Positions 12,401 through 24,417 of a stretch of DNA of 64,000 bases are shown in pieces. Every line of letters starts with the position of its first letter. Position 1 is the stretch's first letter. The notes under the pieces are model-generated. The model saw only the letters and a list, made by a program, of their open reading frames with translations. It searched no databases and was not told the origin of the DNA. Both the position numbers and the translations under genes were made by a program. Source of the DNA: Pestalotiopsis fici W106-1. Lineage: Eukaryota; Ascomycota; Sordariomycetes; Amphisphaeriales; Sporocadaceae. The stretch lies in contig NW_006917097.1 of the NCBI RefSeq assembly GCF_000516985.1, positions 1,240,001-1,304,000 of the forward strand, read 5' to 3'.

Positions 12401-15400
12401 AAAAAAATACTAGGAATTTAGCGATTTATTTAATAAAATATTAAAAATAAAATTATTAAAGCATATAAAATACGATTATAAAATACTTTTTTAAAAAGGA
12501 AAAAAGCTATATTTTATACCGATATACCTAATAAAACCTTAATACGAAAAGGCACTAAAAGAATACCTAGCGGATATATTATAAAAAAAATGGATTACGG
12601 AATCCATTTTACCCGCAAAATATTTAATATTTTTTATACTAAAAAAAAATAAAAATAGGAAACCTAAATAAAAACCTTATATTAATTACCGTAAGCTTAA
12701 TAATATTATAATTAAAAATCGATACCTTTTATTTTTAATTAAAGACCTACGCGATAAATTATATAAAGCTTAATAATTTATAGCCCTAAATTTGCTTAAC
12801 GCGTACGGCTTAATACGTATTAAAAAAGGAAAAAAATAGAAAACCGCTTTCCGTTATAAATACGGATATTTTAAATATAAAATTATGCTTTTCGGATTAA
12901 TTAATATATTAATAAGCTTTTAAAATATAATTAATAATATTTTAAAAAAATACCTTGATAAATTTATAATAATATATTTCGACGATATATTTATTTATTT
13001 TAAAAATTTTAATAAATACTAATAATACGTTAAAATAATATTATAAAAATTATAAAACGCAAACCTGCTAATTAACCTAGAAAAAAGCGAATTTTATAAA
13101 AAAAAAGTTATTTTCGTAAAATATATAATATCCCCCGGAAAAATTAAAATAAAACTATTTAAAATTTTAATAATAAAGGATTAGCTTACCCTAACTTTAG
13201 TAACCGAAATTAGATTTTTTTTAAAATTCGTAAATTTTTACCGAATATTTATTTAAAAATTCGGAAATATCGCTATATTATTTACGCACTTAATAAAAAA
13301 AAATATACTATTCGACTAAATACCTAAAGCGCAAAAAGCCTTTAAAATAATTAAAAAACGAATTATAAATAAACCCGTAATATATATAGTAAATTTAAAA
13401 CGAGAATTTAAAATCGAAATAAATACCTTAAATTACGCTATAAGCGGATAATTTATATAAAAAAATAATAACGGAAAACTATACCTAATTGTATTTTATA
13501 ATAAAAAATTTACAAAAAAATAACTAAACTACCAAATTTATAACAAAAAACTTATAGCTATTATCGAAGCATTTTAAAAATAAAAACACTATTTTAGCGG
13601 AATTAAATATTAAATTAAAATCTATACTAATTACAAAAATCTAGCTTTATTTATTATTAATAAAAAATTTAATAAACGATAAATTAAATAGGCAGAATTT
13701 TTAGCAAATTTTAATTTTAAAATTATTTACCGCAAAAAATTAAAAAACGGAAAAGCCGACGCTTTTAGCCAAAAACTAAATTATTTCTAAAAAGTACCGA
13801 AAAAAACTAACACCATCCTTTTAATGGATAATAACGGAAATTTAATACCAACTATAACTTTATATATAATTATAAAAATTAATAACAACCAGAATTAAAT
13901 AAAAAAAGTTATAAATACGGCACGACCATTATTTTAAAACCTATTTTATAACCTAATATTAAAAATAAAAAAATTCGAAAATATCGTTAAATATAACGGT
14001 AAATTATAAATTCCGGAAAAACTCCGAAAAAGCCTTGTTAGAGATTATTATAAATTATTAATTTACGGATATTAAAAAGTTTTTAAAACCTTTAAGTAGA
14101 TTTAATAAATATTTAATTGCCTAAATTTTCGATAAATAATTACGCAGGTTATTAAAAAATATAACTTATATAATAAGGCAAAATTAGCATAATATAAGCA
14201 GTATAGGGAATTACAGCCTATACTACTACTAAATAAAGCATAAAAATCTATTACGTTAAATTTTATAATAAAATTACCACTTTTATAAAAACCTTTAATT
14301 AAGACTTTTTACGATAATATCCTAGTATTTATAAAATAATTTATAAAATACGCTTATTTTTTTCCGTATAAAAAAGCCAATAACGCAGAAAAATTAGCCT
14401 ATACGTTCTTTCGAATAATAGCTAATCAATATAAATTGCCAAATAAAATTATTTCGGATCGAAATAAGCTTTTTATATCGAAATTTTAAAAATCACTTAT
14501 TAGCCAGCTAAAATGCGATTATAAGCTTTTAACGGCTTTTTATCCGTAAATTAACGGATAAATAAAACGAGCTAACTAGGTATTCGAAAAATACTTTAAA
14601 TATTACGTTAATTACGAATAAAACAATTAAATTATATTATTGCTATTCGCATAATTTATATATAATAATATAATATGGGAACCTATTAGAATATTATTAT
14701 TTTACGCTAATTACGGATACGAACCCGATATTACTAAAAAACCACTAAAAAGGAAAAAACTTATATTATACGCTATTTTACGCGTTAAATAGCTTAAAAA
14801 TCTATAAGCAAAACTCTAAAAAACCCTTATTGCTATTTAATAAAAAATAAAACTCTAATACGATAAAAAAAAATTAAAAAACCAATTTTTTAAAAAAAAA
14901 TAAAGTTTACCTTTTACGCAAAAATATTAAAATAAAATAATTAAACGATAAATTCGATTTTAAAAAATTTAGATTATTTAAAATCGATAAAAAAGTTTCG
15001 AATATTAATTACCGATTTAAGCTATTAAAAATTATAAAAAACCATAAAACCTTTTATATTTTATTATTCGAACTAATATTAAAAAACGCTAAAATCGACG
15101 AAATACTAAAAACCGAATTAAATTAGCAAAGCTATAACGTCGAAAAAATTATTAATTATAAAAAGGTCGGATAAAAATACCAATTTTACGTTAAATAGGA
15201 AAATTACCTACCTAAAAAAAATACTTAAAAGCTTAAAAAATATATTAAGGGCTGTGACGCTTTTAATTAATATTTTTAATTTTATTAAAAAAACTAAAAT
15301 TTATAAAACTATTTTCGAAATCGGAACTCCCGAATTTAATAAAAAGGCTAGAACTAAAAAGATCGCCTTCGAAACTAATAAAAGCCTAATTAATAATATT

Positions 15401-16023
15401 AAAGCCCGGTACGGAAAAAGCTAAAATAAAAGCCTCCGCCTTAAAGCGCTTTTGCTCCTTTAGCTTTTTAAAGGACTTAAGGCCGCGCTATACTAATTTT
15501 ATATTATTTATACGCGCTATCTCCTTTAGCTTCCGAAAACGGATTAAATAAGCGACGGCTTCGTTTATTTTTTTCTAATAACGACGTTATAATTCTAAAA
15601 AACGTTTTTCCGCAATAACCTCTTTATAAAAAAGCCTTTAATACTCCGCCCGTAAACGCTAAAAGAATAAAAAAAAACCCCCTAATTATTATAATAATAA
15701 CTTAAGCGGAAGCACCGCTTATACTTTGCTACCCCTTTTATTATTATATATTTTTCGTTCGCGTTAAAATAAGCAAAATACGGCATAATTTCGAAACTAA
15801 AATTAAAAAAAAATTCTAATAAATCGTAATAATAAATAATCGAAAAAGCCGGAATAAAACGAATTTTTTTATTTATTAACCGTTTCTAAATACGGTTAAA
15901 TATAATAATTATATATTATAAATTATAAAAAAAAAAAAGTACCACAAAAAAAATAAAGCGAAAGGACCTATTTATATAACCTAAAGATCTTTTAGGGATA
16001 AAAAATATAAAAAAAAAAGCTAA
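9417..16023 (+). mobile_element. Internal gag-pol region of the retroelement (inactive)
   Basis: About 6.6 kb of RIP-mutated coding sequence. The recognisable remains are the reverse-transcriptase YFDDI box at 12975, the integrase signature near 14550, and a chromodomain-like segment near 15130 (VEKII...KYQFYVK-stop-ENYLP). An A-rich tract just before the right LTR (about 16000-16020) is the likely polypurine tract. No intact protein is encoded. Confidence 0.85.
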
Positions 16024-16493
16024 TATTACGAATATACACCCTTATAAAATAACTAAAAAAGGATAAATACGGCTAAAAAAAGCGACTAAAGGCAAAAGAT
16101 AAAACCAACCCACTAAAAGTTACGTAATAACGTTATATACACCAGGATTAATTATTTAATTATATTTAATTAAAATTAATTAAGCAAAAATTAGCAATAT
16201 AAAGCAATATAATCGGGGCTAATATTAGTAAAAAAAATAAATAAGTATATATTATAAAAAGATTTCCTATATAAATAATTATTACCTTAATAATTAATTT
16301 AAGCATTTATTTTACCTATAAGTAAAGCATTTAATACGCTTTAACAACTATATTTATAAATTAATTCGATTACCTTTACCTTTAAAAACCTATTGCTTAA
16401 TACTTTCTTTTAAAGCTATCGTTCCCTATTAGCATAAACCCCAACACCCTATACTCCAGGTTTATTCTAGAAACCCGTAATCTAGTTGTTACA
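16024..16493 (+). repeat. Right LTR
   Basis: 470 bp, starting tattacgaat and ending gttgttaca. The last ~170 bp retain C and G at sites mutated in the left copy (for example acctataagtaaag against atttataaataaag), the mirror image of the left LTR. Confidence 0.88.
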
Positions 16494-16498
16494 CACCA
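16494..16498. repeat. Target-site duplication CACCA (right copy)
   Basis: Matches 8945-8949 exactly and is followed by gccgagcc, which continues the glucosyltransferase coding sequence on the minus strand. Confidence 0.88.
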
Positions 16499-18765
16499 GC
16501 CGAGCCATCATTACCTTGCCTCTTTACGCGCTTGTAAGCTTTGAAGGGATCGATAAAGACACCTCCGAGGGCCATGGTAAAGTCAGTCATGGTGCCTAGC
16601 GTCGAAGCTGCACCGCCCGACAGCGGATCCCATCTACGGACGTCGGTATCATATTCCCTACTTCGAAGCCTAGTTTAATGTTAGTCCTTTGAGAAGTCTA
16701 ATCGAAGTGAGGTACAACGGGTTTTTCTGTCACTCACGGCTTGAACTCATCAATCTTGAACTTCTTTTGCCTAATCAATATCGCAACTGCAGCATCGGAT
16801 ATTCGTATACTCTTCTCACACTTAGCAAGAACCCACCGAGCAACTTGGCCTGGGATAATCTCGCAGCGTATGTTTGCTAGTGGGAGCGCTTTATGAAACG
16901 AGGCCACCGCAGTATCAACTCCTTTTTCCTGACGCATCTTGGTTGCCAACTTCTCAGCGGCATCCTTGGCAGCCACGGAAGTCGCAAACTCAATGGCCTG
17001 GACGAGACGGTCGATGGTTAATTCTGTTTGTGGAATAGGTCTGGGACCAGCTCCTGCATTTGCCACTACATCTGCCCAAAAAGGTTGACTGTAATGAATG
17101 TCAACAACCTCACTGTTATCGAGAGTCCTTGGATCACTTACTCGCCAAAGAATGGAACAATTATAGTAGGGCGTGCATTCACCAACCCACAAGCTGTAGT
17201 ACCGGCGCCTCCATGGTGCAAAACGGCCGAAACTCTCTTGAACAGCCATTCTAACTCCAGCGTCAGTAGGCCGCCCGTTCTGCATCTCGAAAAGGTGTTT
17301 ATACTCACCGTGAGGGCAGTCCTCTATGTAAAAGACGTTTTTCGAGTTTGGTGTATTGCCGCCTAATTTGCTCCATCCCCTCGAGATGATGAGTCGCACT
17401 TCACATTTGCGAGCAGCATCCAAAATGACATTACTGAGACGCTCAGGGTCATCCAGGACGATGCTTCCGAAGCCTACATACAGTGGAGCAGGTCCAGATG
17501 CAAGGAATGCATCTAGCCCGGCTGGAGGAATATACTTGGGCTCGTCGCGTAAAAAGAAACCACACACATCTGACACCCGATTGTCAGCTAACACTTGATT
17601 CAAATTGATACGCTACTTACCTATCTCGGAGCCCCAGTCAGTAGGTTTGGCAACCAGTGCTGGGGACCAACAGTAAGTGTGCGGTATTCGTAAATATTCC
17701 ACGAGAGACGGGCCCATGGAAGCTGGAATCTCTTCGAGACGGAGTTCATGCTTTCTCCAGGCGTTGATCACATCGCCCAGCCTAGAAACAATGAATTTTC
17801 AACTTTTGTATTCCATGAAAAGCCATGTTCAACTCACCCTTGCCAGGTCATTAAACCCACCACTCCATAAGAAAGCCAATTTGCAGCTGCGGGTTCCAGG
17901 TCGCTTTGCTGCATGTTGGCCAGCGGATGAGGAAAGGCTCTTGTGGCAGTCCACGGCATGGTGAACATGATATGAACGGGTATCCCAAGAGCCTGAGCAC
18001 AATGAACATGAGCAAAGCTGGGCGGATTAGCGACTATTGCATCGGCGACAAAAGGTGCGCCGGAGACGGGGTCTGTGTCAATGCACGACTGCCAAAATCC
18101 ATGAAGCATTTCCTTAACCATGGCTCGCTTTCGACCAACATCTCCGCCCCGTAGGGACTCGATAGAGGGAATCAACCCTGGGTTCTTCACCATGTACTAG
18201 ACGACACGACTGATTAAATTTGTGACCAAGCTTGGCGATGGGGACCCAAGGCACATTGGAAGACTTACGGCCATGAGATCCTTTGGATCCCCACCAACCG
18301 GATAGAACCTAATCCCGAGTCCCTCACGAATTCTTCAAAAACGTTGTGGGTGGCCAGACGGACGCGATGCCCCTGTCGCTGCAAAGCGACTCCATATGCA
18401 ATAAATGGTTGCACGTCGCCTTCACAACAGTATATATATGTGAGAAAAATGCTTATATGCGCATGTTGTGCAAGGCTTACCTCGGCTGCCTACTACATGT
18501 ATGACAACATTCAGGGCGGGACATGTTGCTGCTGCCTGGGGAATGGGTTCCGTCTCAGCCTGTGACACCGGTAAAGCAGGTAGAAGCTGCTCTATGTCTT
18601 GGGGGCTTTTCGAGGAAAAGGCTATAGCGATTGATCCATCCTCTGTGTTTACTCGGATTAGCTAATGAACATTCAATGCATACAATGCGGTATACCTTGT
18701 ATGGTCGCTGAGCTGGCCAAGACATGACCTGAAGACTGAAGCTCGTAGGGTGGTGGGGGTTCCAT

Positions 18766-19332
18766 TGTGATCAAAGAAACAATACCTATCAAGTGCCAGA
18801 TAATCTCTTGTCTGTGGCATTCACTGGACTAGGACCATGACTTTTATGTAAATGACAGGTTGAGCGTGCAATGCCCTCTCGCCAAACAAGTCAGTAAGTC
18901 CCCACAATCTATGATTATGAATGGTTTCCAATTGAAACTAGAATGACTAGTATCTCGGTCAATGAGTACGGGAGTGCCGAGACCACAGAATGAATGCGGC
19001 TCAGCTAAGCCGGCTGTCTTGTGGATCATTATGAGTTCTATTTCCTTTGCTTGGCGACCCTCCCCACCGACCACTAGGCGGAACTTGCCAGGACTAATGA
19101 GCCAAGCGCATCTGTCTCGCATCCCTCGTATACCATCTCGGGCTATTCGTATTGTAGGGATCAGCTTCCAAGTATGATCAAAACAGATGCATCCTAGTCC
19201 CAGCCTGTTGGTTCCCATCGCCAACGGTTCTGCGATATAAGTGAGCCCATGGAACTAAGCTTACACCCCGACTGCGTTCTCAATTACAACAGACGATAGA
19301 GTTCACCTAGACATTCGTTTCCCATTCAAACC
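18766..19332. other. Divergent promoter region
   Basis: 567 bp between the glucosyltransferase pseudogene start (minus) and the RTA1-like gene start (plus). No gene seen. Its position makes it a bidirectional promoter. Confidence 0.55.
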
Positions 19333-20257
19333 ATGGCTAGCCAGAACAACAGCACCGATGCCCAAGCTGCTGCTGCTGCTGCCGCCGGTGCCTTTGACTT
19401 TAAACTTTACCGTTACACGCCATCACTGCCAGCAGCCATTGTGTTTGTGGTGGTCTTTGCGATCCTCTCCTCCCTTCACGTTGCTCGCATCCAACGGCAC
19501 CGATCGTATTATTTCACAGCGTTCACCGTCGGCGGATTTTGTAAGCTGGCCCAATTGGAGATTAAAATCTATAGTGTGTGCTAACAGTGATTTCGCAGTT
19601 GAACTAATCGGCTATGCCGGTCGCATATGGTCTCACTTCGATACGCTCTCGATTGGTGGTTTCGTCATTCAAGCGATTCTGATTCTCGTCGCGCCAGCCC
19701 TCTTTGCCGCCTCCATTTACATGATCCTCGGACGTTTGATTCGTACTCTACGAGCCGAAGAGCTCTCCCTGATTCCCATTGCATGGGTCACCCGAGTCTT
19801 TGTCATAAGCGATGTCATCTCGTTTTCCCTGCAGGCGGGCGGAGGTGGCATCCAAGCCGCGGGCACCCGGGAGCTCTTTCATATTGGCGAAAAAATCATT
19901 ATTGCCGGACTCTTTGTTCAGATTGTCGTGTTTGGGTTCTTCATGGTCACGGCAGTCATTTTCCAGTACCGCTTTGCGCGCTCTGCCATTTTCGCATCGG
20001 CGCCCGCGCCTGTCAACTGGAAACGCCACCTCAATGTCTTGTACGCAGTCAGCGCCCTGATCCTCGTCCGGAGCATTTTCCGCGTCATGGAGTATCTGCA
20101 GGGCAACGACGGGTATCTCATCTCTCACGAAGTATTTCTATACGTGTTTGATGCCTTGCTAATGACTGCGGTAATGGTCATCTTTCTGGTCTGGTATATC
20201 GATGACATTGAGGTACGGCCAGGTAGTAATGAATTGGAGCTTTGTTCGGAAGAATGA
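19333..20257 (+). CDS. RTA1-like lipid-translocating/resistance membrane protein (paralogue 1)
   Basis: Two exons, 19333-19540 and 19599-20257, about 288 residues. The gtaagc donor and cgcag acceptor join in phase to give GGFFELIGYAGR. Seven hydrophobic segments are visible, with the RTA1 family landmarks LYRYTPSLPAA near the N-terminus, the ELIGY/GR segment after helix 2, ILVAPALFAASIYM, and a GGGGIQAAG loop. Family members sit in fungal plasma membranes and are linked to resistance to sterol-active or lipophilic compounds (7-aminocholesterol for yeast Rta1) and to sphingoid-base handling. It is closely related to the gene at 25825-26723. An alanine-rich cytosolic N-terminus precedes helix 1. 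The substrate is unknown. Confidence 0.85.
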
Positions 20258-20385
20258 CGAGGAATATGATGGCCAATAAATTGATATATTTCCCAATTAG
20301 ATTAGAACAAACAAAATATAGAGCTGCACAAGTCTTGATTGTATAGAAACCTGACTCAATGTTCCATCTTGTTCTAATAAATCAC

Positions 20386-21653
20386 CTAAGGTATCCAACC
20401 CGTCTCCTGCAACGGCCATTGTATCCAGAGCCTGTGCTCCTCATCTAATAAATGGTATGATTTGGCAATCAAATGGTCTGCCCATCCGTGAAGATACCAG
20501 TGCTTTTCCATTCGTTTCAGTAATACGGCAAAAAAGGCAAATATCGCCACAGCCTCCTGCGTTGGCACTCTCAACAAAGGGAGCAGGTCCTCGGCAACCT
20601 CAAAGATCCACACGAATGCGTCAGTCAGATCACACGGCTCACATCCTATTCGATCGAGAATGGAGAATGACTTTTGCAGCTCGTCGATTGCCCGAACGTA
20701 AATGTTGCGCAGCTTTGCGTCCGACTGGCGGAGCTCAATCATGGAGCGCATGCCAGTCAAGTGCCGATTCGCAACGTCTAGGGAAGAATCTGGACCAGCC
20801 TGTCGCGCGAACCAACGATCGGCACCATGGTTCAAAAGAGGCGCCATGAGGCGATTGCTTTGATCCCCCGCAATGCTCATGAATGCCCGCGTACCCTGGA
20901 GCAAGAACATCCACTCGGGAAATCCGCTTTCTTCAATAAACAGTGGACCATCATCTTTTCGTGGACACGCCAGGGCAAAGTAAATGGTGAGGGTTGAAAA
21001 GAGAAAAAGTGACTCTGCAGTTTCGGGACTTGGGTCTGTTATGAGTGCCACTGCAAGTCGAGGTTAGCCATTTCTATCAATATCACGAAGGAAAGCACGG
21101 TGTTCTGGAGCATAATTACTGGCATCTCTTGTGGCAATCTGGTGTTGCGCCATCCCCAGCGATTGGTAATGATCCCGCCTTTCGACATTGTGATGCGCGA
21201 GATGCAATGCCGATATCGCCAACAAAGTCCTCATGATGTACTCGCATTGTAGGCCACGCTGCACGGCACTGAACCGGTAAAAGTCTCGTAGAATGAGGCT
21301 TTCGGAGAGGGTCACATATGTCCTCGTTGTAAAATTGTGCAACAACTCCAAGCTTGACATGTCCAACGCCTGAGAAGGGCCAGGGGACAGCTTTGACCTG
21401 GGACTGTCGAGACTGAGAAAATCACAATCCACACTATGCTTGATACAGTTGCCACAGGCGGGTTTGGCCTCGTCACACTTGAACAGATGAATCAGCGTCA
21501 TTGTCGTCGAGGATACGAAGAGAAGAAAATGAGAATACAATAATTAGTCGTTTTACATACTTTGATCTTTCTCGATTTGCAGGTTTTGCAGCCTTTGCGA
21601 CTTTTGGGATGCGATCTCCTAGAGGCGGCACGAAGCATCGGCTCACCATCCAT
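20386..21653 (-). CDS. Zn2Cys6 transcription factor with fungal-specific domain
   Basis: Three exons on the minus strand: 21653-21561, 21477 to about 21099, and 21050-20386, about 378 residues. The zinc cluster is complete across the first intron: GCKTCKSRKIK joined to CDEAKPACGNC and a final Cys, spacing CX2CX6CX6CX2CX6C. The second intron is either 48 nt (donor at 21098) or 36 nt (donor at 21086); both keep frame, and the longer is more usual. The rest resembles short sterol-uptake-type regulators (Upc2-like C-terminal domain with SALHLAHHN and LFLFSTLTIYFAL). It binds DNA in the nucleus. Sitting between an RTA1 gene and a P450, it is a candidate local regulator. The Upc2-like shape would fit sterol or lipid sensing, but this is inference. 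Confidence 0.83.
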
Positions 21654-22284
21654 TGGCGCGATCATTTCTGCGAATCCTATCAGAGTTCAAGGGTCAACTC
21701 GGCAAACTCGAATTCAATGACTTGGAATTCGATATTCTCGGGAATTTCTGGCAGATTTAGGCGTCACAAGTAGTGAGACTGAGGGCAGAACTCGGGAATC
21801 ATCCGAGTTTTACTATACTGTGTACTTGGTACAACTTGCAGACGTTTCTATATGAGCATCACGACAAAGGTCTAGAGTACGCAGCGCTAATTGGCTACCA
21901 ATCTACCGAACGTTGGTCTTGTTGTGGCCGTGCAGCAACTTGGCGGGCGGTTTCTAGCGCATGAGAGCCTAAAGACGGGCTCGTAAACCTCGCAAACACG
22001 ATTCCTCTCGTACTCGCTCGTACTCGCTCGGGTTCGGGTGCTATAGCGAGCGCCTGCTCCACTAATAAACGCGATGATCATTGCAGACGGTACTGTATTT
22101 AGGCGGATAACCACGTACAATCAAGGCGGAGCGGAAATCTCAAACAAGGAATTCTGTCTCTCTTTGCATACAGCCTGTCAAATAATTCACTTCGCCTCAA
22201 TGATCAGCCGAGCGTACAACAGTGTAATCAGCCAAGTAGGAATAGATCTAGAAATACACGCTGGAACATTGCAACCACATTCTT
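21654..22284. other. Intergenic, no gene seen
   Basis: About 630 bp upstream of the regulator and downstream of the P450. A tandem tcgtactcgc repeat lies near 22006-22030. It is the promoter region of the regulator by position. Confidence 0.5.
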
Positions 22285-24417
22285 TCACCTTGACCTTTTC
22301 CTAAACAGTACCTTGAGCTTTGTATCCGGGATGCACATGGTGGCGATGAAGAATGGCTCTGGTTTTGTGCCAGGTGCAAGTTTCAACTCGTAGCGCAGCA
22401 GAAGCTGGGCAAACATGATCTTCATCTCGTGTACCGCCAGGAACCGGCCTGGGCTTTTAAGTTTCCCAATTTAATTAGCTTTGCCCGACATGGCTTTTCG
22501 GATCACACTGGACTTGCCATGGATGCCGCCCATGTCCAAAAAGATGAAAGTTGGTCCCAGTATTCACCATTGTGCTCGGCTTGGTCTCTGATGGTTCTGT
22601 CTGGTAAAAGCGAAAGCCATCAAACACGTCGGGGTTCTCAAACACCTCGGGATCTCGTTGCAGAATTCGAGATACGGCACCAATCTTTGCCCCCACCGGG
22701 ATGACGGTCCCATCACTGAATTTGAACTCTTTTCTTGCATTTCTTTGCATTGCCACTGTGTGCGCTTCTCGTCAGCAGTCGGTCGCGAGTGGATAAGACA
22801 TGTCAAGATGCTCAAAGGCGCAAAAGTTCTTACTAAGCCCGGTGGTGTTGAATCTTCCAGATTCTCTCAGAAAACTGTCCATTTTCGGAAGCTTTGCCAG
22901 AGTGGCTGCAGTAATCTGCCCATTTTCCAAATTCTCAATCACTTCGTTTCGGAGAACTTCTGCGTACTTTTCGGGCTCTACAGCTAGACTGTACATGGCG
23001 CTGGTAAAGGTCTGGGGTTTGATGGTGGAGTATTAGCTTTTGTCCCCTCTCCATTCACCCACCTACAGTCCTTGTGTGCTCCTTACCATGGTAGTCGTGT
23101 GTATCGAGGCTACATTCAATGCCATGACCCGTTCCGCAAGTTGAGGCACCGTTTTCTCAATCGGAGGCGCAGCATCGATCAGTCTCTGGACGAGATCAGT
23201 GGGCTTTTGTCCAAGTCGGTTACGTTTTCCATCCAATCTCTCTTGAATAAAGCTTCGCAAAAAGTCCTCCCCCTTTTTGCGATGGCGCATCACTGGCATA
23301 AACCTGATCAGAATACTAAAAATCTGTTAGAAATTTCTCTTTCTACGATTGCGTCTCAGTTTGCCTTTCCGATACTGAAAGCATTACGGGGTGAATGCTA
23401 CCTTTTGAGCCAGTCTGGAAAGGGTCTGATTAGCTCAGCCGTCAACACTACAGCTTGAGCATAATCTGCCGCGTTTGTGAGAAACTCTTCATTTCGACCT
23501 ATGCCCCAGAGAGATGGACGTCTATCAGACCAGATACAATGCAGCGTCATGAATGTCTCCTACTCACAAAACTCGGTGCCGACATAGATTCTGTTGGCTA
23601 TACGTGCAACCGTCATGGCTATAGTGTCGTACAGTGCGATTGGCTCATACTCTGCGTTGATCATTAGTAGAAGCCAATTGGCCATCATCTGCCCGTCAAC
23701 TGACCAGTTGAGCAATGGATCAGGTCATCAAGGGCCAAGCCGCACTCTTCGTTCATGAGTGGGGTCCAATCATTGATGCTCTGCGTTATGGGACCTCGTA
23801 CAACTGCCGTGTGGTAAGTACGATGGCCGATCCCATAACCCATGGTGAACGGAATCTGTTGCTGCTGCATACAGTGAAAAACGCGTGATCAGCTCAATAC
23901 CTGCAAACGGGTGTGCTACTCTTGTCAGTTTCGCCGCCTCAAGTACTCACATCATTCGATCCGTCCTGCGCATTCAAAATACTGTCGGGGGCTTTCAGGT
24001 ACTCGGCAACCTTTTGCCTATCAGTTACCAAGATGTATTCACCTTGAATCGTTGCTATGCGCAAAAGTCCGTTCTTGGACTTTGCCATTCCATCGTATAT
24101 CAACTTTGTTGGGTTGAGTAATAACCTGACAGCACCAACCCAAGGTCCAATGAATGGCAATGACACAAAACCTAGAGGTTCCACATGTGGCTGAGAGAAT
24201 GCGCAAATTAGCCATCTTTTTGCCAGGAAACGTAGAGATAGGCGGAAAAATCTCCCAATTTCTTGACCAGACTTACCGTTCTTGCCCAATATTTATATCT
24301 GTTTACGGCAAGATATCCCAAGAAGATGACGACCAAGATACAATTTGCATTTAGTGCAGGAATATATGCCGCATCGAAGGCGGGCAGAGACCCGTATGTC
24401 ATCACGTTGGCCTTCAT
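22285..24417 (-). CDS. Cytochrome P450 monooxygenase, nine exons
   Basis: Exons: 24417-24277, 24190-23951, 23864-23705, 23651-23568, 23498-23402, 23303-23087, 23011-22834, 22755-22518, 22453-22285. They sum to 507 residues with every phase consistent. An N-terminal membrane anchor (CILVVIFLGYLAV) precedes the catalytic domain. The I-helix reads ASIHTTTM, the K-helix ExxR is LRESGR, the PERF-like segment is FDGFRF, and the haem loop is FGHGRHPCPGRF. The haem Cys is completed across the last intron, which has a GC donor (GCAAGT) instead of GT. Overall shape resembles fungal ent-kaurene-oxidase-like P450s that oxidise terpenoids at the ER (weak inference). It lies beside the regulator and an alpha-beta barrel protein. 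Confidence 0.88.

Larger units (their letters stand above)
8950..16493 (+). mobile_element. RIP-degraded Ty3/gypsy LTR retrotransposon (chromovirus type)
   Basis: A 7,544-bp AT-rich block with no open frame above about 60 codons on either strand. It has two LTRs and a CACCA target duplication. Reading through RIP-made stops on the plus strand shows a reverse-transcriptase catalytic motif YFDDI at 12975-12989, the integrase C-terminal signature around 14550-14595 (I-N-G-stop-x-x-R-A-N-stop, as expected from CAA/CAG turned into stops), and a chromodomain-like stretch at about 15130-15225. Gene order gag-pol-integrase-chromodomain with the reverse transcriptase upstream of integrase identifies Ty3/gypsy chromoviruses. 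Internal CpA is strongly depleted in favour of TpA, the footprint of RIP. The element is antisense to its host gene and cannot be autonomous. Confidence 0.9.
8327..18765 (-). pseudogene. UDP-glucose:sterol glucosyltransferase, split by a retroelement and frameshifted
   Basis: Eleven exons can be placed on the minus strand: 18765-18696, 18651-18481, 18419-18269, 18196-17838, 17781-17621, 17569-17309, 17250-17142, 17088-16738, 16669 to the insertion, insertion to 8757, 8702-8564 and 8511-8327. The ancestral protein was about 773 residues. The N-terminal GT domain has VVGSRGDVQPF; the C-terminal domain has HHGGAGTTACGL and FGDQPFW, the sterol/UGT donor-site motifs. The tail (RRWDPLSGGA, TDFTMALGGVF, GFYHGITGF) matches fungal sterol glucosyltransferases that make steryl glucosides at membranes. 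Exon 9 is interrupted by the retroelement at 8950-16493. Excising it with one CACCA copy restores phase exactly. A separate one-base deletion lies near 18305, just before [13 protein letters not shown]. All other joins keep frame, so decay is recent or limited. Confidence 0.88.

Noticed and set aside
8950..16493. AT-rich block as a centromere or mitochondrial insertion
   Set aside because: Paired LTRs, target duplication and degraded reverse-transcriptase and integrase motifs identify a RIP-mutated retroelement.
18652..18695. Apparent frameshift at the first intron of the glucosyltransferase
   Set aside because: Using the acceptor ccgag at 18652-18656 instead of cattag restores phase, so only the lesion near 18305 is kept.
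22454..22520. P450 looks truncated before the haem Cys, suggesting a pseudogene
   Set aside because: A GC-AG intron completes the motif and all nine exons sum to a full-length frame.
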